The notes beneath the pieces are model-generated. The model was not told where the DNA came from. It searched no databases and saw only the letters and a list, made by a program, of their open reading frames with translations. Positions 33,991 through 42,094 of a DNA stretch of 50,306 nt are shown here, piece after piece; the stretch's first letter is position 1, and each line of letters opens with the position of its first letter. The DNA is from an uncultured Opitutia bacterium (GTDB lineage Bacteria; Verrucomicrobiota; Verrucomicrobiia; Opitutales; Opitutaceae). Made by a program: the position numbers and the translations under genes. Location: assembly GCA_903861185.1 (NCBI GenBank), contig CAIOTK010000147.1:1-50306 (forward strand). Direction: 5' to 3'.

Positions 33991-36939
33991 TTAGAAGCTC
34001 TTGCGCACCGACATGTAGAAGAACCGGCCCATCGGACGGGAGACGTAGCCGCTCTCGTAGCCGATCGAGTCGTAGTAAAGGGGCGGCGCCTTATCCATCA
34101 GGTTGTCCACGCCCACGGTGACGCGGGTGTTGTTCAGGTACGGGCTCAGCCCGGCCGGAATGTCCCAGCCGTAGAACGCGTTGTAGGTGTAGTAGGCGTC
34201 CACCTCGTAGCCGTCACGGTTGATGTCGCTATAGGAGGCGATATGGTTGTTCGTGATGCCAGCGCTGTGCTCCTTGCGGGTCCAGAGCAGGCTGGTCTGG
34301 ATGCGGGTGCGGGGGAAGCCGTCGCGGCCGGCGAGGTTCGCCGGGTTCACCGTGCGGGTGAAGCCGTAGAACTTCAGGTAGGTGGCGTTGCTCCGGAGGC
34401 TGAACTGGCCGAAGTCGGTGGTCCGCTTGCGGTAGTTCACCTCGAAGTCGTAGCCCTCGACCTTCTGGAAGGCCAGGTTCACGACGCTATCGCTGATGTA
34501 GCGGATACGGCCGGGGACCGTGACCGTCTGGCCGGGGGCGACCGGGGAGACGGCGCCGTTCGGGCCGGAGAGCACGTTGATCGGGCTGGTCGTGCGGTTG
34601 GTGTAGGTCTCGGTGCCCGCGTCGCGGACGACGAGGTCCTCGGTGCCGCCGCCGACCTCATTCTGACGAATGTAGGAAGTGCCGACAGAGGTGATGATGT
34701 TGCTCTGCTCGATGTGGAAGAACGACGCGCCGAGCGAGAGGCCCTGGAGGGCCTTGACCGGGACGTCGTACACGAAGCCGTACTGCCAGCCCTTGGCGGT
34801 CTCAGGCGTCAGGTTCGGGTTGCCGCCGGCGCGCACGAGGCGCTGGGTGGCGGCGCCGTCGAACGGATCCCCGGTGAGGAGCTGCGGGCGGCGAAGGTCG
34901 GCGAGGCCGTTGGGGAGGGACTCACGGACGCCACCGTAGAGCTGGGGCAGCGTCGGGGAGCGGAAGGCCTCGTTGTACGTACCGCGGAGCATCAGGGACT
35001 TCACCGGCTGCCAGCGCAGGCCGACGTAGGGCGTCAGGCCGGAGTCATAGCCGTCGGAGAACTGCTCGTAGCGGCCGGCGAGTGTGAGCTCGAGGCGGTT
35101 GATGCCCTTCACGGTGCCCGCCTTGACGAGCGGGGCGTTGAGCTCGATGGCGCCGGCCTTCACGCGGCGGCTGGCATCGGTGGAGTCGGCGAGGCGGACC
35201 TGGCCGATGATGTCATCGAGGGTGGTGGAGATGGCGTCGTTAGCCTCGCCGAACTTCTCCTTGCGCCACTCGACGAGGAGCGCGCCGCCGAGGGGGCCGG
35301 TGGGCAGCTGGGCGATCTCACCGGACAGCTGGGCGTGCCAGAGATCCTGAGTGGAGTAACCGCCCTTCTGGGTGGTGACGCGGATGCCATCGAGGACGTT
35401 CTTCGGGTTGCGGTAGGAGGCGCCGCCGAAGATGTTCAGGGCGTCCGGAGTGCTCTTCGCGAGGGCGGCGCGGAGGCGGCTCTCGGAAATGGCATTCTTG
35501 GTCTGATCGACGACCTTGTCGTTGTCGTAGGAGTAGTAGATATCCCAGTTCCAGCGGTCGAGGATGCTACCCTTGGCGCCGGCGACGAGGCGCCAGGAGT
35601 CGTTGGTGATGTCGGCCATCCGGGGGCCGATGTCGACCGGGCGGTAGTTGAACGAGACGTCGACGCCGAAGGGATTCCAGTAGTTGGTCTTCGGGACGAT
35701 GATGTTGTTGTCGCCCGCGGTGGAGATCGGCGAGGGCGCGAGCTCGATGTGGGACTTATTCTGCTGGTAGGCCGTCTCGACGTAGAACGAGACGTCCTTG
35801 GTCAGGTCGTAGCGGAAGGTCGTGTTGATGCCGAGGCGCTCCGTGGCGGGCGTGAGCCAGACAAACTCTTGGAAGTTGTAGAGGTTCGACGGATTGCCCT
35901 GGGGGACGAGGCGCTGGGGCTCGAAGGAGGAAGCGCCCGGCGCGCTGAACGCGCCGCCGGAAGGATTGCGGTTCGCGCTGGCGAAGTTCGGCGAGGCCGA
36001 AGCGAGCGTGCCGGCGACGACCCCACCGGTGCCGGGTAGACGGGTGATGGCGGTGCCCGCGGCCAGGCCGGGGATGTTGACGCCGTTCACGCCGTTGACT
36101 TGGCCAGCGGCGGCGCCGGTCAGGCCGATGCGGGCCTGCGGGCCCGTGCCGGAGCGGAGGTCGAAGGCGCCGGCGGCGACATTGTCCGCGTAGTCCGCGC
36201 CCCGAGCCGCAAAGCGGGCCGAGAGGTCAGCGTTGTTCGCGAACGAGGTGTCCGAGGCGCGCAGCGCGGCGCGCTCGAAGTAGGAGATACCGACCGTCGC
36301 GCTGGCCTTGCCGCTGGCGGCGCCGCCGAAGAACGAGTAGGTCTTCTCGGCGACGTCAGTCTTGAACGAGTTGCCGTAGCTCACGCCCACTTCCGCGCCG
36401 GAGTAGTCCTTGCGCAGGATGACGTTGACCACGCCCGCGGTGGCGTCCGCGCCGTAGATGGCGGAAGCGCCGTCCTTGAGCACCTCAACGCGCTCGACCA
36501 TCGCGATCGGGAAGCGGTTGAGGTCGACGAACACCGTGCCGCCCGAGTTGTTGCCCGTGGGGGCGACGCGACGGCCGTTGACGATGACCAGAGTGTTGTT
36601 GGCGCCGAGGCCGCGGAGGTCGAGGGCGGTGGAGCCGCGGACCGCGGTCACCGTGCCGGCCTCGTTGATGCCGATGTTGCCGCCCTCAGGGAGCTCGCGG
36701 AGGAGGTCGGTGAGGTTGGTACGGCCAGACACATCGATGTCGGCGCGGTTGATGATCTTGATCGGGGAGGGTCCCTCGGTCTCGGCCCGCTTGATGTGGG
36801 AGCCCGTGACCTCGAACTTCTCGAGCTTGATCGGGGCGTCTTCCTTCTTCGCGGGGGTAACGGCCTGGGCCCAGACGACGCTGGCGCCCGCGGAACCCGC
36901 CAGCACGCAGCGCAGGGCCGCGATGGTCAGTTTTCTCAT
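33991..36939 (-). CDS. TonB-dependent outer-membrane receptor
   Basis: 982 residues from ATG 36939 (MRKLTIAALRCVLAGSAGASVVWAQA, signal peptide); the track start adds 94 non-coding codons. After the TonB-box-like IKLEKFEVTGSHIKRAETEGPSPI comes the plug domain (about 50-190: LTDLLRELPEGG, RGLGANNTLVIVNGRRVAP, VERVEVLKDGASAIYGADATAGVVNVIL), then a 22-strand-type barrel with many aromatic strands, ending GRFFYMSVRKSF. It imports an unknown large substrate using TonB energy. It is divergent from the S9 peptidase, which suggests peptide or glycopeptide uptake, but this is inference. The start has a CCACCATG context. Confidence 0.95.
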   Translation of the reverse strand: MRKLTIAALRCVLAGSAGASVVWAQAVTPAKKEDAPIKLEKFEVTGSHIKRAETEGPSPIKIINRADIDVSGRTNLTDLLRELPEGGNIGINEAGTVTAVRGSTALDLRGLGANNTLVIVNGRRVAPTGNNSGGTVFVDLNRFPIAMVERVEVLKDGASAIYGADATAGVVNVILRKDYSGAEVGVSYGNSFKTDVAEKTYSFFGGAASGKASATVGISYFERAALRASDTSFANNADLSARFAARGADYADNVAAGAFDLRSGTGPQARIGLTGAAAGQVNGVNGVNIPGLAAGTAITRLPGTGGVVAGTLASASPNFASANRNPSGGAFSAPGASSFEPQRLVPQGNPSNLYNFQEFVWLTPATERLGINTTFRYDLTKDVSFYVETAYQQNKSHIELAPSPISTAGDNNIIVPKTNYWNPFGVDVSFNYRPVDIGPRMADITNDSWRLVAGAKGSILDRWNWDIYYSYDNDKVVDQTKNAISESRLRAALAKSTPDALNIFGGASYRNPKNVLDGIRVTTQKGGYSTQDLWHAQLSGEIAQLPTGPLGGALLVEWRKEKFGEANDAISTTLDDIIGQVRLADSTDASRRVKAGAIELNAPLVKAGTVKGINRLELTLAGRYEQFSDGYDSGLTPYVGLRWQPVKSLMLRGTYNEAFRSPTLPQLYGGVRESLPNGLADLRRPQLLTGDPFDGAATQRLVRAGGNPNLTPETAKGWQYGFVYDVPVKALQGLSLGASFFHIEQSNIITSVGTSYIRQNEVGGGTEDLVVRDAGTETYTNRTTSPINVLSGPNGAVSPVAPGQTVTVPGRIRYISDSVVNLAFQKVEGYDFEVNYRKRTTDFGQFSLRSNATYLKFYGFTRTVNPANLAGRDGFPRTRIQTSLLWTRKEHSAGITNNHIASYSDINRDGYEVDAYYTYNAFYGWDIPAGLSPYLNNTRVTVGVDNLMDKAPPLYYDSIGYESGYVSRPMGRFFYMSVRKSF

Positions 36940-37098
36940 GGTGGTTTGGTTGGTTGGGAGGGTGCGAATCCGGCGACGGCGCCGAAATCCGATAATGAAC
37001 GGATAAGTGAAAGTGAGGTTAAATTCGCAACGCAACGCCCAACTTTGGCCGCCGGGCGACGTTTGACTCCCGGCCGCAACCCCGCTCTCTCCCCAGCC

Positions 37099-39195
37099 AT
37101 GCGCCGATTCCTGCTGCTCCTCCTGAGCATTTTCACCCTTCCCTGCCTGTCCGCGGCGGCCCCCTCCCCCGCCGCGACCCCGCCCGCCCTCGCGGATCTC
37201 TTCGCGGATCCGGAACTGCAAGCGGTGCAGGTCTCGCCCACCGGGCGTTACCTCACTTGGCTCGCCCCCAAGAACCAGCGGATGAACCTCGCCATCCTCG
37301 ACCGGGAGACGCGCAAGATGCGCTGGCTCACCGACATGAAGATCGAAAGCGTGGTCGCCTACGTCTGGGCCAAGCCCGACCGGATCCTCTTCGCGCAGCA
37401 GTTCGGCGGGCGGGAGCAGTACGGGATGTTCGCGTGCTCCCCGGACGGGACGAACCTTGTGACCATCAACAAGCTAGAGGGCGTGGAGTCCACCGCCGAC
37501 GGCTTGGGGGAAGGCGACGCGCCCTCGTCGGAGCGCGACCTGCCGAAGACCCTAGTCTCGCTGCTGTCCCGGGATCCGGACCACATCCTGATGAACCGCT
37601 TGCGCGGGAATTCCGGGCTGGGCGACGTGATCAAGGTCAACCTCCGGACCGGCCGGGAGACCATCCACGAGCAGAATCACATTAACGCGCGCGTCTGGCT
37701 GGCGGACTCGAAGGGCGTCATCCGCCTCGCGATTTGCACGGACTTCGAGAAGCCGGTGCAGGTAATGTACCGCTCGACCGAAAAGGCGGATTGGCGGCCG
37801 ATCGGGGAGTTCAGCCGCGAAGTGTCGCTGCTGTTTGAGGAGGCGTCGCCCATCGACCCGCACTGGCGGCCAAGCGTCTTCGCCAAGGACGACCGCACCT
37901 TGTACGTCAAAAGCTTCCTCGAGCACGACAAGGCCGTGATCCGGACCCTCGACCCGGAGACCGGCACCTGGGGCCCGATCGTGTTTGAGCACCCGCGCGT
38001 CGAACCGGGAGACCGCTTGGCCAATTACCGGCGCGGCGGCCTGTCCTCTCGGGCGGCGGTCGATGGCCTGCTCTTCAACCCGGCAGGCGACCTCGCGGGC
38101 GTGTCCTTCCACGACGATTATCCGGAGGTCCGCTGGCTCGACCCGGCGATGGCGAAGCTGCAGCGCGACCTCGATGGAGCGCTCCCGGGGACGCGTAACT
38201 TCATCGCCAGTGCCACCCGGGACGGCCAAGTGATGGTGATTCTCGCCGCCAGCGACCGGGATCCCGGGACTTACTACCTTTATGACGCGGGCAAGCAGGA
38301 GATGTCCGTGATCGGCAAGGTGCGGCCCAAGGTGGATCCGGCGCGGATGGCCGAGATGCGCCCGATCCGATTCCCGGCGCGGGATGGCCTCGAGATCCCG
38401 GGCTACATTAGCGTGCCGGCGGGCCGGGAATTGCGGAAACTGCCGATGATCCTCGTACCCCACGGCGGCCCGTACGGTCCGCGCGACCAGTGGGGCTGGA
38501 GCGAGCAGGTGCAGTTCCTCGCCAGCCGCGGTTACGCGGTGCTGCAGGTGAATTATCGGGGCAGCGGCGGCTACGGCCTCTCCTTCCAGCGGGGCGGCTA
38601 CCGGGAATGGGGCGGGAAGATGCAGGACGACCTCACCGACGCCGTGCGCTGGTGCGTCGCGCAGGGCTACGCCGACCCGGCCCGGGTGGGCATCTTCGGC
38701 GCCAGCTATGGCGGCTACGCGACGATGGCGGGCCTGACCTTCACCCCGGAGCTGTATTGCCTCGGCATCAACTATGTGGGCGTGGCGGATCTGGAACTGC
38801 GCGGGGGCGGGCGGAGCTTCGCCCTGCCGCGGATCTTCGCCGAGACGCGTTCGTTCACCAACCTCGACCCGGTGAAGGATGCTGCGCGCCTGAGCGCGGT
38901 GAATCCGATCAACCACATCCCCGCCATCCGCGCGCCCCTGATGGCCGCCTACGGCAAGAACGACCCCCGCGTGCGCTTCGACCAGTGGCAGAAACTGGAG
39001 TCGCGGCTCCGCCAGCACGGCAAGGAGTACGAGGCCATCATCGAGGAGAATGAGGGCCACGGGTTCCGTAAGCTCGAAAACAAGCTCGAATTCTATGCCA
39101 AGGTGGAGTCGTTCCTCGCCCGCAATATGAACGTCCCCGAGGGCCGGGTGAAGGTCGGGACACCGGTCGAGGTGGCGCCGCGACCGGGCCAGTAA
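37099..39195 (+). CDS. Exported S9-family (prolyl oligopeptidase-type) serine peptidase
   Basis: 698 residues from ATG 37099 with a signal peptide (MRRFLLLLLSIFTLPCLSAAA). The N-terminal part (about 45-400) is beta-propeller-like with WD/PD40-type repeats (SPTGRYLTWLAPKNQRMNLAIL). The C-terminal alpha/beta-hydrolase (about 410-670) has the oxyanion segment LVPHGGPYGPRDQWGW, nucleophile Ser536 in GASYGGY, Asp622 in GKNDPRV and His654 in NEGHGF. It cleaves peptides, probably oligopeptides or dipeptide ends, in the periplasm. The track start at 36100 reads backwards through the receptor gene. Divergent partner of the TonB receptor. Confidence 0.93.
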   Translation: MRRFLLLLLSIFTLPCLSAAAPSPAATPPALADLFADPELQAVQVSPTGRYLTWLAPKNQRMNLAILDRETRKMRWLTDMKIESVVAYVWAKPDRILFAQQFGGREQYGMFACSPDGTNLVTINKLEGVESTADGLGEGDAPSSERDLPKTLVSLLSRDPDHILMNRLRGNSGLGDVIKVNLRTGRETIHEQNHINARVWLADSKGVIRLAICTDFEKPVQVMYRSTEKADWRPIGEFSREVSLLFEEASPIDPHWRPSVFAKDDRTLYVKSFLEHDKAVIRTLDPETGTWGPIVFEHPRVEPGDRLANYRRGGLSSRAAVDGLLFNPAGDLAGVSFHDDYPEVRWLDPAMAKLQRDLDGALPGTRNFIASATRDGQVMVILAASDRDPGTYYLYDAGKQEMSVIGKVRPKVDPARMAEMRPIRFPARDGLEIPGYISVPAGRELRKLPMILVPHGGPYGPRDQWGWSEQVQFLASRGYAVLQVNYRGSGGYGLSFQRGGYREWGGKMQDDLTDAVRWCVAQGYADPARVGIFGASYGGYATMAGLTFTPELYCLGINYVGVADLELRGGGRSFALPRIFAETRSFTNLDPVKDAARLSAVNPINHIPAIRAPLMAAYGKNDPRVRFDQWQKLESRLRQHGKEYEAIIEENEGHGFRKLENKLEFYAKVESFLARNMNVPEGRVKVGTPVEVAPRPGQ

Positions 39196-39217
39196 CCCGT
39201 CGAGGGACGCGCTCGGG

Positions 39218-40027
39218 TCAGGGCGCAGGCACCCACCCAACGATCCGCAGGGGAGCGCCGCTGCCCCCGCGGATCTTCATTGGCAGCGCGACGACCCGCG
39301 CTCCGATCGCAGGGAGCGCGTCGAGGGAAGCCACGTTCTCGAAGGCCGGAATCTCACGTTCAAACAGGATACGATGGGACTCAAAGAGCTGGGAGCGGCC
39401 GCGGTCGATGCTGGCCGTGTCGATACCCACCGCCTTCAGGCGGCGCTCCGTCGCTAGCCAGCGCGCGGCCGCCGGCGCGAGCCCCGGGAAACGCAGCTTG
39501 GCCACCGCGGCCGGCCCCTTCTCCGCCGTCCCGAGATAGCGCACCGCGTCGGGCCAACGGGCGGCAAAACCCGTATTCAGCAGTAAAATCGCACCGTCAG
39601 GAATTCGTCCGTGGCGCTGCTCCCAAGCCTGCAGCTCCCCCACCCCCACCTCGTGGTCTGGATCGGCCGCGCAGGCGGCGCGGACATCCACCACCGCCGC
39701 CGCGCCAATCAGCTGGTCCAGCGGGATGCGGTCGACAGTGCGGCGATCGCGGGCGAAGTGGATCGGCGCGTCGAGATGGGTGCCGCCGTGCTCCGAGGTC
39801 CGGAACCGGTTCGCGGCGTAAAAATAGCCCTGCGGCGTAACCCCCTTGAACTCGACCTCAAGCGCGAAGCCATCCGCGGTGGGCCAGTACAGCGTATCCG
39901 CCGCGTAATCGTGCGAGAGGTCCACCCAGCGCCCACCGGCGAAGGGATCGGCAGGGGCGGCGCCGTGGACGGCGGCGCAGGCGGCGAGCAGAAAACCGGC
40001 CAGAGTAGGAAGTCGGAGGACGCGCAT
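39218..40027 (-). CDS. Exported cyclase-family protein (kynurenine formamidase-like fold)
   Basis: 269 residues from ATG 40027 (MRVLRLPTLAGFLLAACAAVHGAA, export signal; the Cys at 17 in LLAACAA could alternatively be a lipobox). It belongs to the cyclase/KynB family (PF04199): WVDLSHDYAADTLYWP at the start of the domain and the metal-binding HGGTHLDAPIHF (80-91). Later come AILLLNTGFAARW, FPGLAPAAARWLATERRLKAVGIDTASID and H-containing SQLFESHRILF. Members hydrolyse amides or lactone-like substrates with a divalent metal. Exported versions have no assigned role; the substrate is unknown. Convergent with the S9 peptidase gene (22-bp gap). Confidence 0.88.
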   Translation of the reverse strand: MRVLRLPTLAGFLLAACAAVHGAAPADPFAGGRWVDLSHDYAADTLYWPTADGFALEVEFKGVTPQGYFYAANRFRTSEHGGTHLDAPIHFARDRRTVDRIPLDQLIGAAAVVDVRAACAADPDHEVGVGELQAWEQRHGRIPDGAILLLNTGFAARWPDAVRYLGTAEKGPAAVAKLRFPGLAPAAARWLATERRLKAVGIDTASIDRGRSQLFESHRILFEREIPAFENVASLDALPAIGARVVALPMKIRGGSGAPLRIVGWVPAP

Positions 40028-40051
40028 CGCACCGGGGGTACTCCCGCAGCC

Positions 40052-40078
40052 TTGCACTCCTCAAGGGAAATGTATTGG
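40052..40078 (+). promoter_or_regulatory. Possible promoter of the ten-gene signalling/transport operon
   Basis: TTGCAC, a 15-base spacer and TATTGG lie just upstream of ATG 40093. The spacer is shorter than the optimal 17 and the -10 matches partly, so this is tentative. It is the only promoter-like pair seen in the 65-bp gap between the cyclase gene and this operon. Confidence 0.25.
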
Positions 40079-40092
40079 CCTCCCTAGATCTG

Positions 40093-42090
40093 ATGCGCGT
40101 CTTTCTCCGCCGACTGAGTCTCGGCCTGCTCCTGATCGCCGCCACCTCGGCCGTGCTCCTGCTCTCGGATCTCGGCTCGCGGCGCGAGGCCGCCGCGCGG
40201 ACGCGCGCGGAACCCGGCCGGCAGGTCAGCATCGCGCTGCTACAGCACGCGTCGCAGACCATCCTCGACGATGGGCGCGAGGGGATGGTGAAGGGCCTGT
40301 CTGAAATGGGCTGGGAACAGGGCCGCAACGCCCGGATCAAGCTCTTCAACGCCGAGGGCGACAGCAATGTGTCGCAGTCCATCGCCCGCCAGATGGCCGC
40401 GGGCGGCCACGACCTGCTGATGACGATTACCACGGTTTCCCTGCAGGCCGTGGCCAACGCCAACCGCGCCGGCAAGACGCCCCACGTGTTCGGCTTGGTG
40501 TCCGATCCCTACGGGGCCGGCGTTGGGATCAACCGCGAGAACCACCTAGATCACCCTCCCTACCTCACCGGCTTTGCCACGATGCAGCCGGTCGAGGCCT
40601 GCCTGCGGACCGCCCGGGAGCTGAACCCGGGCCTGCGGCGCCTCGGCGCTCTCTTTAATCCGGCGGAACCGAACTCGCTCTCGCAGATAAAAGTGGCCCG
40701 CGCGACCTGCGCCGCTCTCGGGATCACCCTTGAGGAGGGGAACGCCGAGAACGCCAGCTCCGCCCCAGAGGCCGCGGCCGCGCTGATCGCCCGTGGGGTC
40801 GACGCCCTCTGGCTACCCGGCGACGTCGCGGTGATGGTGGCGCTCGACGGGATCGTCGCTGCTGCACGCAAGGCGCGTATTCCCGTCCTCACCGTCAACC
40901 CGCCGAGCGTCCGTAAGGGGACCCTCTTCGACCTCGGGGCGGATTACTTCGAGATCGGGCGCCTGACCGGCCGGCTCGCCGGCGAGGTCCTCAACGGCCG
41001 CAACCCCGCCACCATCCCGGTCGGCCCGCTGATGGCGGAGAACCTCTGCCTCAACCGGCAAGCCCTCATCGGCCTCCGCGAGGGCTGGTCCTTCCCGCCG
41101 GCCCTTGTCGCCCGGGCCCAGCTCATCCTTGACGAACAGGGCCGCGAGCAACCCCGCGCGGCGCCAGGGCCCAAAGCACCGCCGCCGCCTAGCCCCGGGC
41201 GCACCTACACTCTAGGTTTCGCGGCCTTTGCCCCCGACCCCCAGGTCGACCTCTGCCAGAAGGGCCTGCTGGACGGCCTCCGCGAGCTGGGCTTCGCGGA
41301 AGGAACCAACCTCCGCGTCGTCCGCCAACACGCGCAGGGCGAGGTGGTCAACATCCTGCCGATGATGCGCAACTTCGACTCCTCGGAGGTCGATGTGATT
41401 GTGCCCTTCTCGACGCCGGTGCTCCAAGCCTCATTCCAAGTCCGCGCCAAGCCCGTTGTCTTCACTTACGTGACCGATCCCATCGCGGCCGGCGCCGGGC
41501 GCTCCTTCACCGACCACCTGCCGCACATCACCGGAGTCGGGTCGCTCACGCCGGTCGAGGACATCGTAGCCGCAATGGTGCGTCTGCTCCCTGCCGTGCG
41601 CCGCATCGGCACCGTGTACAACAGCGGGGAGGCGAACTCGGTGAAGGTCATCGGCCTGCTCCGCGAATCGACCCGCCGTCGCGGGATCGAGTTGGTGGAA
41701 CTCACGGCCGGCAACACCAACGAGGTGCTGCAGGCCGCGCAGGGCATCGTCTCGCGCCAGGTCGACGTGTTCTACCTGACGAGCGACAACACCGCGTTCC
41801 TCGCCTATGACGGCATCCGCAAGGTCTGCCAGGACGCGCGTCTCCCCCTGATCGTGGAAGACCCCGACGCCGCCAGCCGGGGCGCGCTGATGGGAGCGGG
41901 ACCAGGCTTCTACCACAGCGGCAAGGCGGCTGCGCCGCTGCTGGCGCGAGTGCTAGGCGGGGAAAGCCCGGCCGGCATTCCGATGGAGAACGTGGCGGTG
42001 AACGAGATCCGGATCGGCCGCGAGGCGATCACGCGGCTCGGGCTCCGCCTCGATCCCGCGCTCGTCGCGGAACTCGAGGGGAAACGCTGA
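40093..42090 (+). CDS. Membrane-anchored tandem ABC substrate-binding protein (ABC_sub_bind x2)
   Basis: 665 residues from ATG 40093, twice the usual length. An N-terminal hydrophobic segment (MRVFLRRLSLGLLLIAATSAVLLL) is an anchor or signal. Two homologous TrpX/YtxM-type (ABC_sub_bind, PF04392) domains follow. Domain 1 (about 48-355) has SIALLQHASQTILDDGREGMVKGLSEMGWEQGRNARI; domain 2 (about 380-660) has TLGFAAFAPDPQVDLCQKGLLDGLRELGFAEGTNLRV. Each ends with a GEVLNGxxPATIPV / ARVLGGESPAGIPM segment. They are joined by a Pro-rich linker (GPKAPPPPSPG). The next genes encode a permease and an ATPase of the same transporter class. Ligand unknown (the class includes aromatic amino acid binders). 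Confidence 0.9.
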   Translation: MRVFLRRLSLGLLLIAATSAVLLLSDLGSRREAAARTRAEPGRQVSIALLQHASQTILDDGREGMVKGLSEMGWEQGRNARIKLFNAEGDSNVSQSIARQMAAGGHDLLMTITTVSLQAVANANRAGKTPHVFGLVSDPYGAGVGINRENHLDHPPYLTGFATMQPVEACLRTARELNPGLRRLGALFNPAEPNSLSQIKVARATCAALGITLEEGNAENASSAPEAAAALIARGVDALWLPGDVAVMVALDGIVAAARKARIPVLTVNPPSVRKGTLFDLGADYFEIGRLTGRLAGEVLNGRNPATIPVGPLMAENLCLNRQALIGLREGWSFPPALVARAQLILDEQGREQPRAAPGPKAPPPPSPGRTYTLGFAAFAPDPQVDLCQKGLLDGLRELGFAEGTNLRVVRQHAQGEVVNILPMMRNFDSSEVDVIVPFSTPVLQASFQVRAKPVVFTYVTDPIAAGAGRSFTDHLPHITGVGSLTPVEDIVAAMVRLLPAVRRIGTVYNSGEANSVKVIGLLRESTRRRGIELVELTAGNTNEVLQAAQGIVSRQVDVFYLTSDNTAFLAYDGIRKVCQDARLPLIVEDPDAASRGALMGAGPGFYHSGKAAAPLLARVLGGESPAGIPMENVAVNEIRIGREAITRLGLRLDPALVAELEGKR

Positions 42091-42094
42091 AACG

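Noticed and set aside
37002-37030. Sigma-70 promoter TTGCGA-N17-CTTATC for the TonB receptor
   Set aside because: The spacing is right, but the -10 matches only two of six consensus bases.
36100-37098. Long 5-prime extension of the S9 peptidase ORF (1031 aa in the track)
   Set aside because: It runs antisense through the TonB receptor gene and places the clear signal peptide at residue 334; the ATG at 37099 is the start.
40050-40066. Small hairpin CCTTG-N7-CAAGG before the signalling operon
   Set aside because: The 5-bp stem without a T tract is expected by chance.
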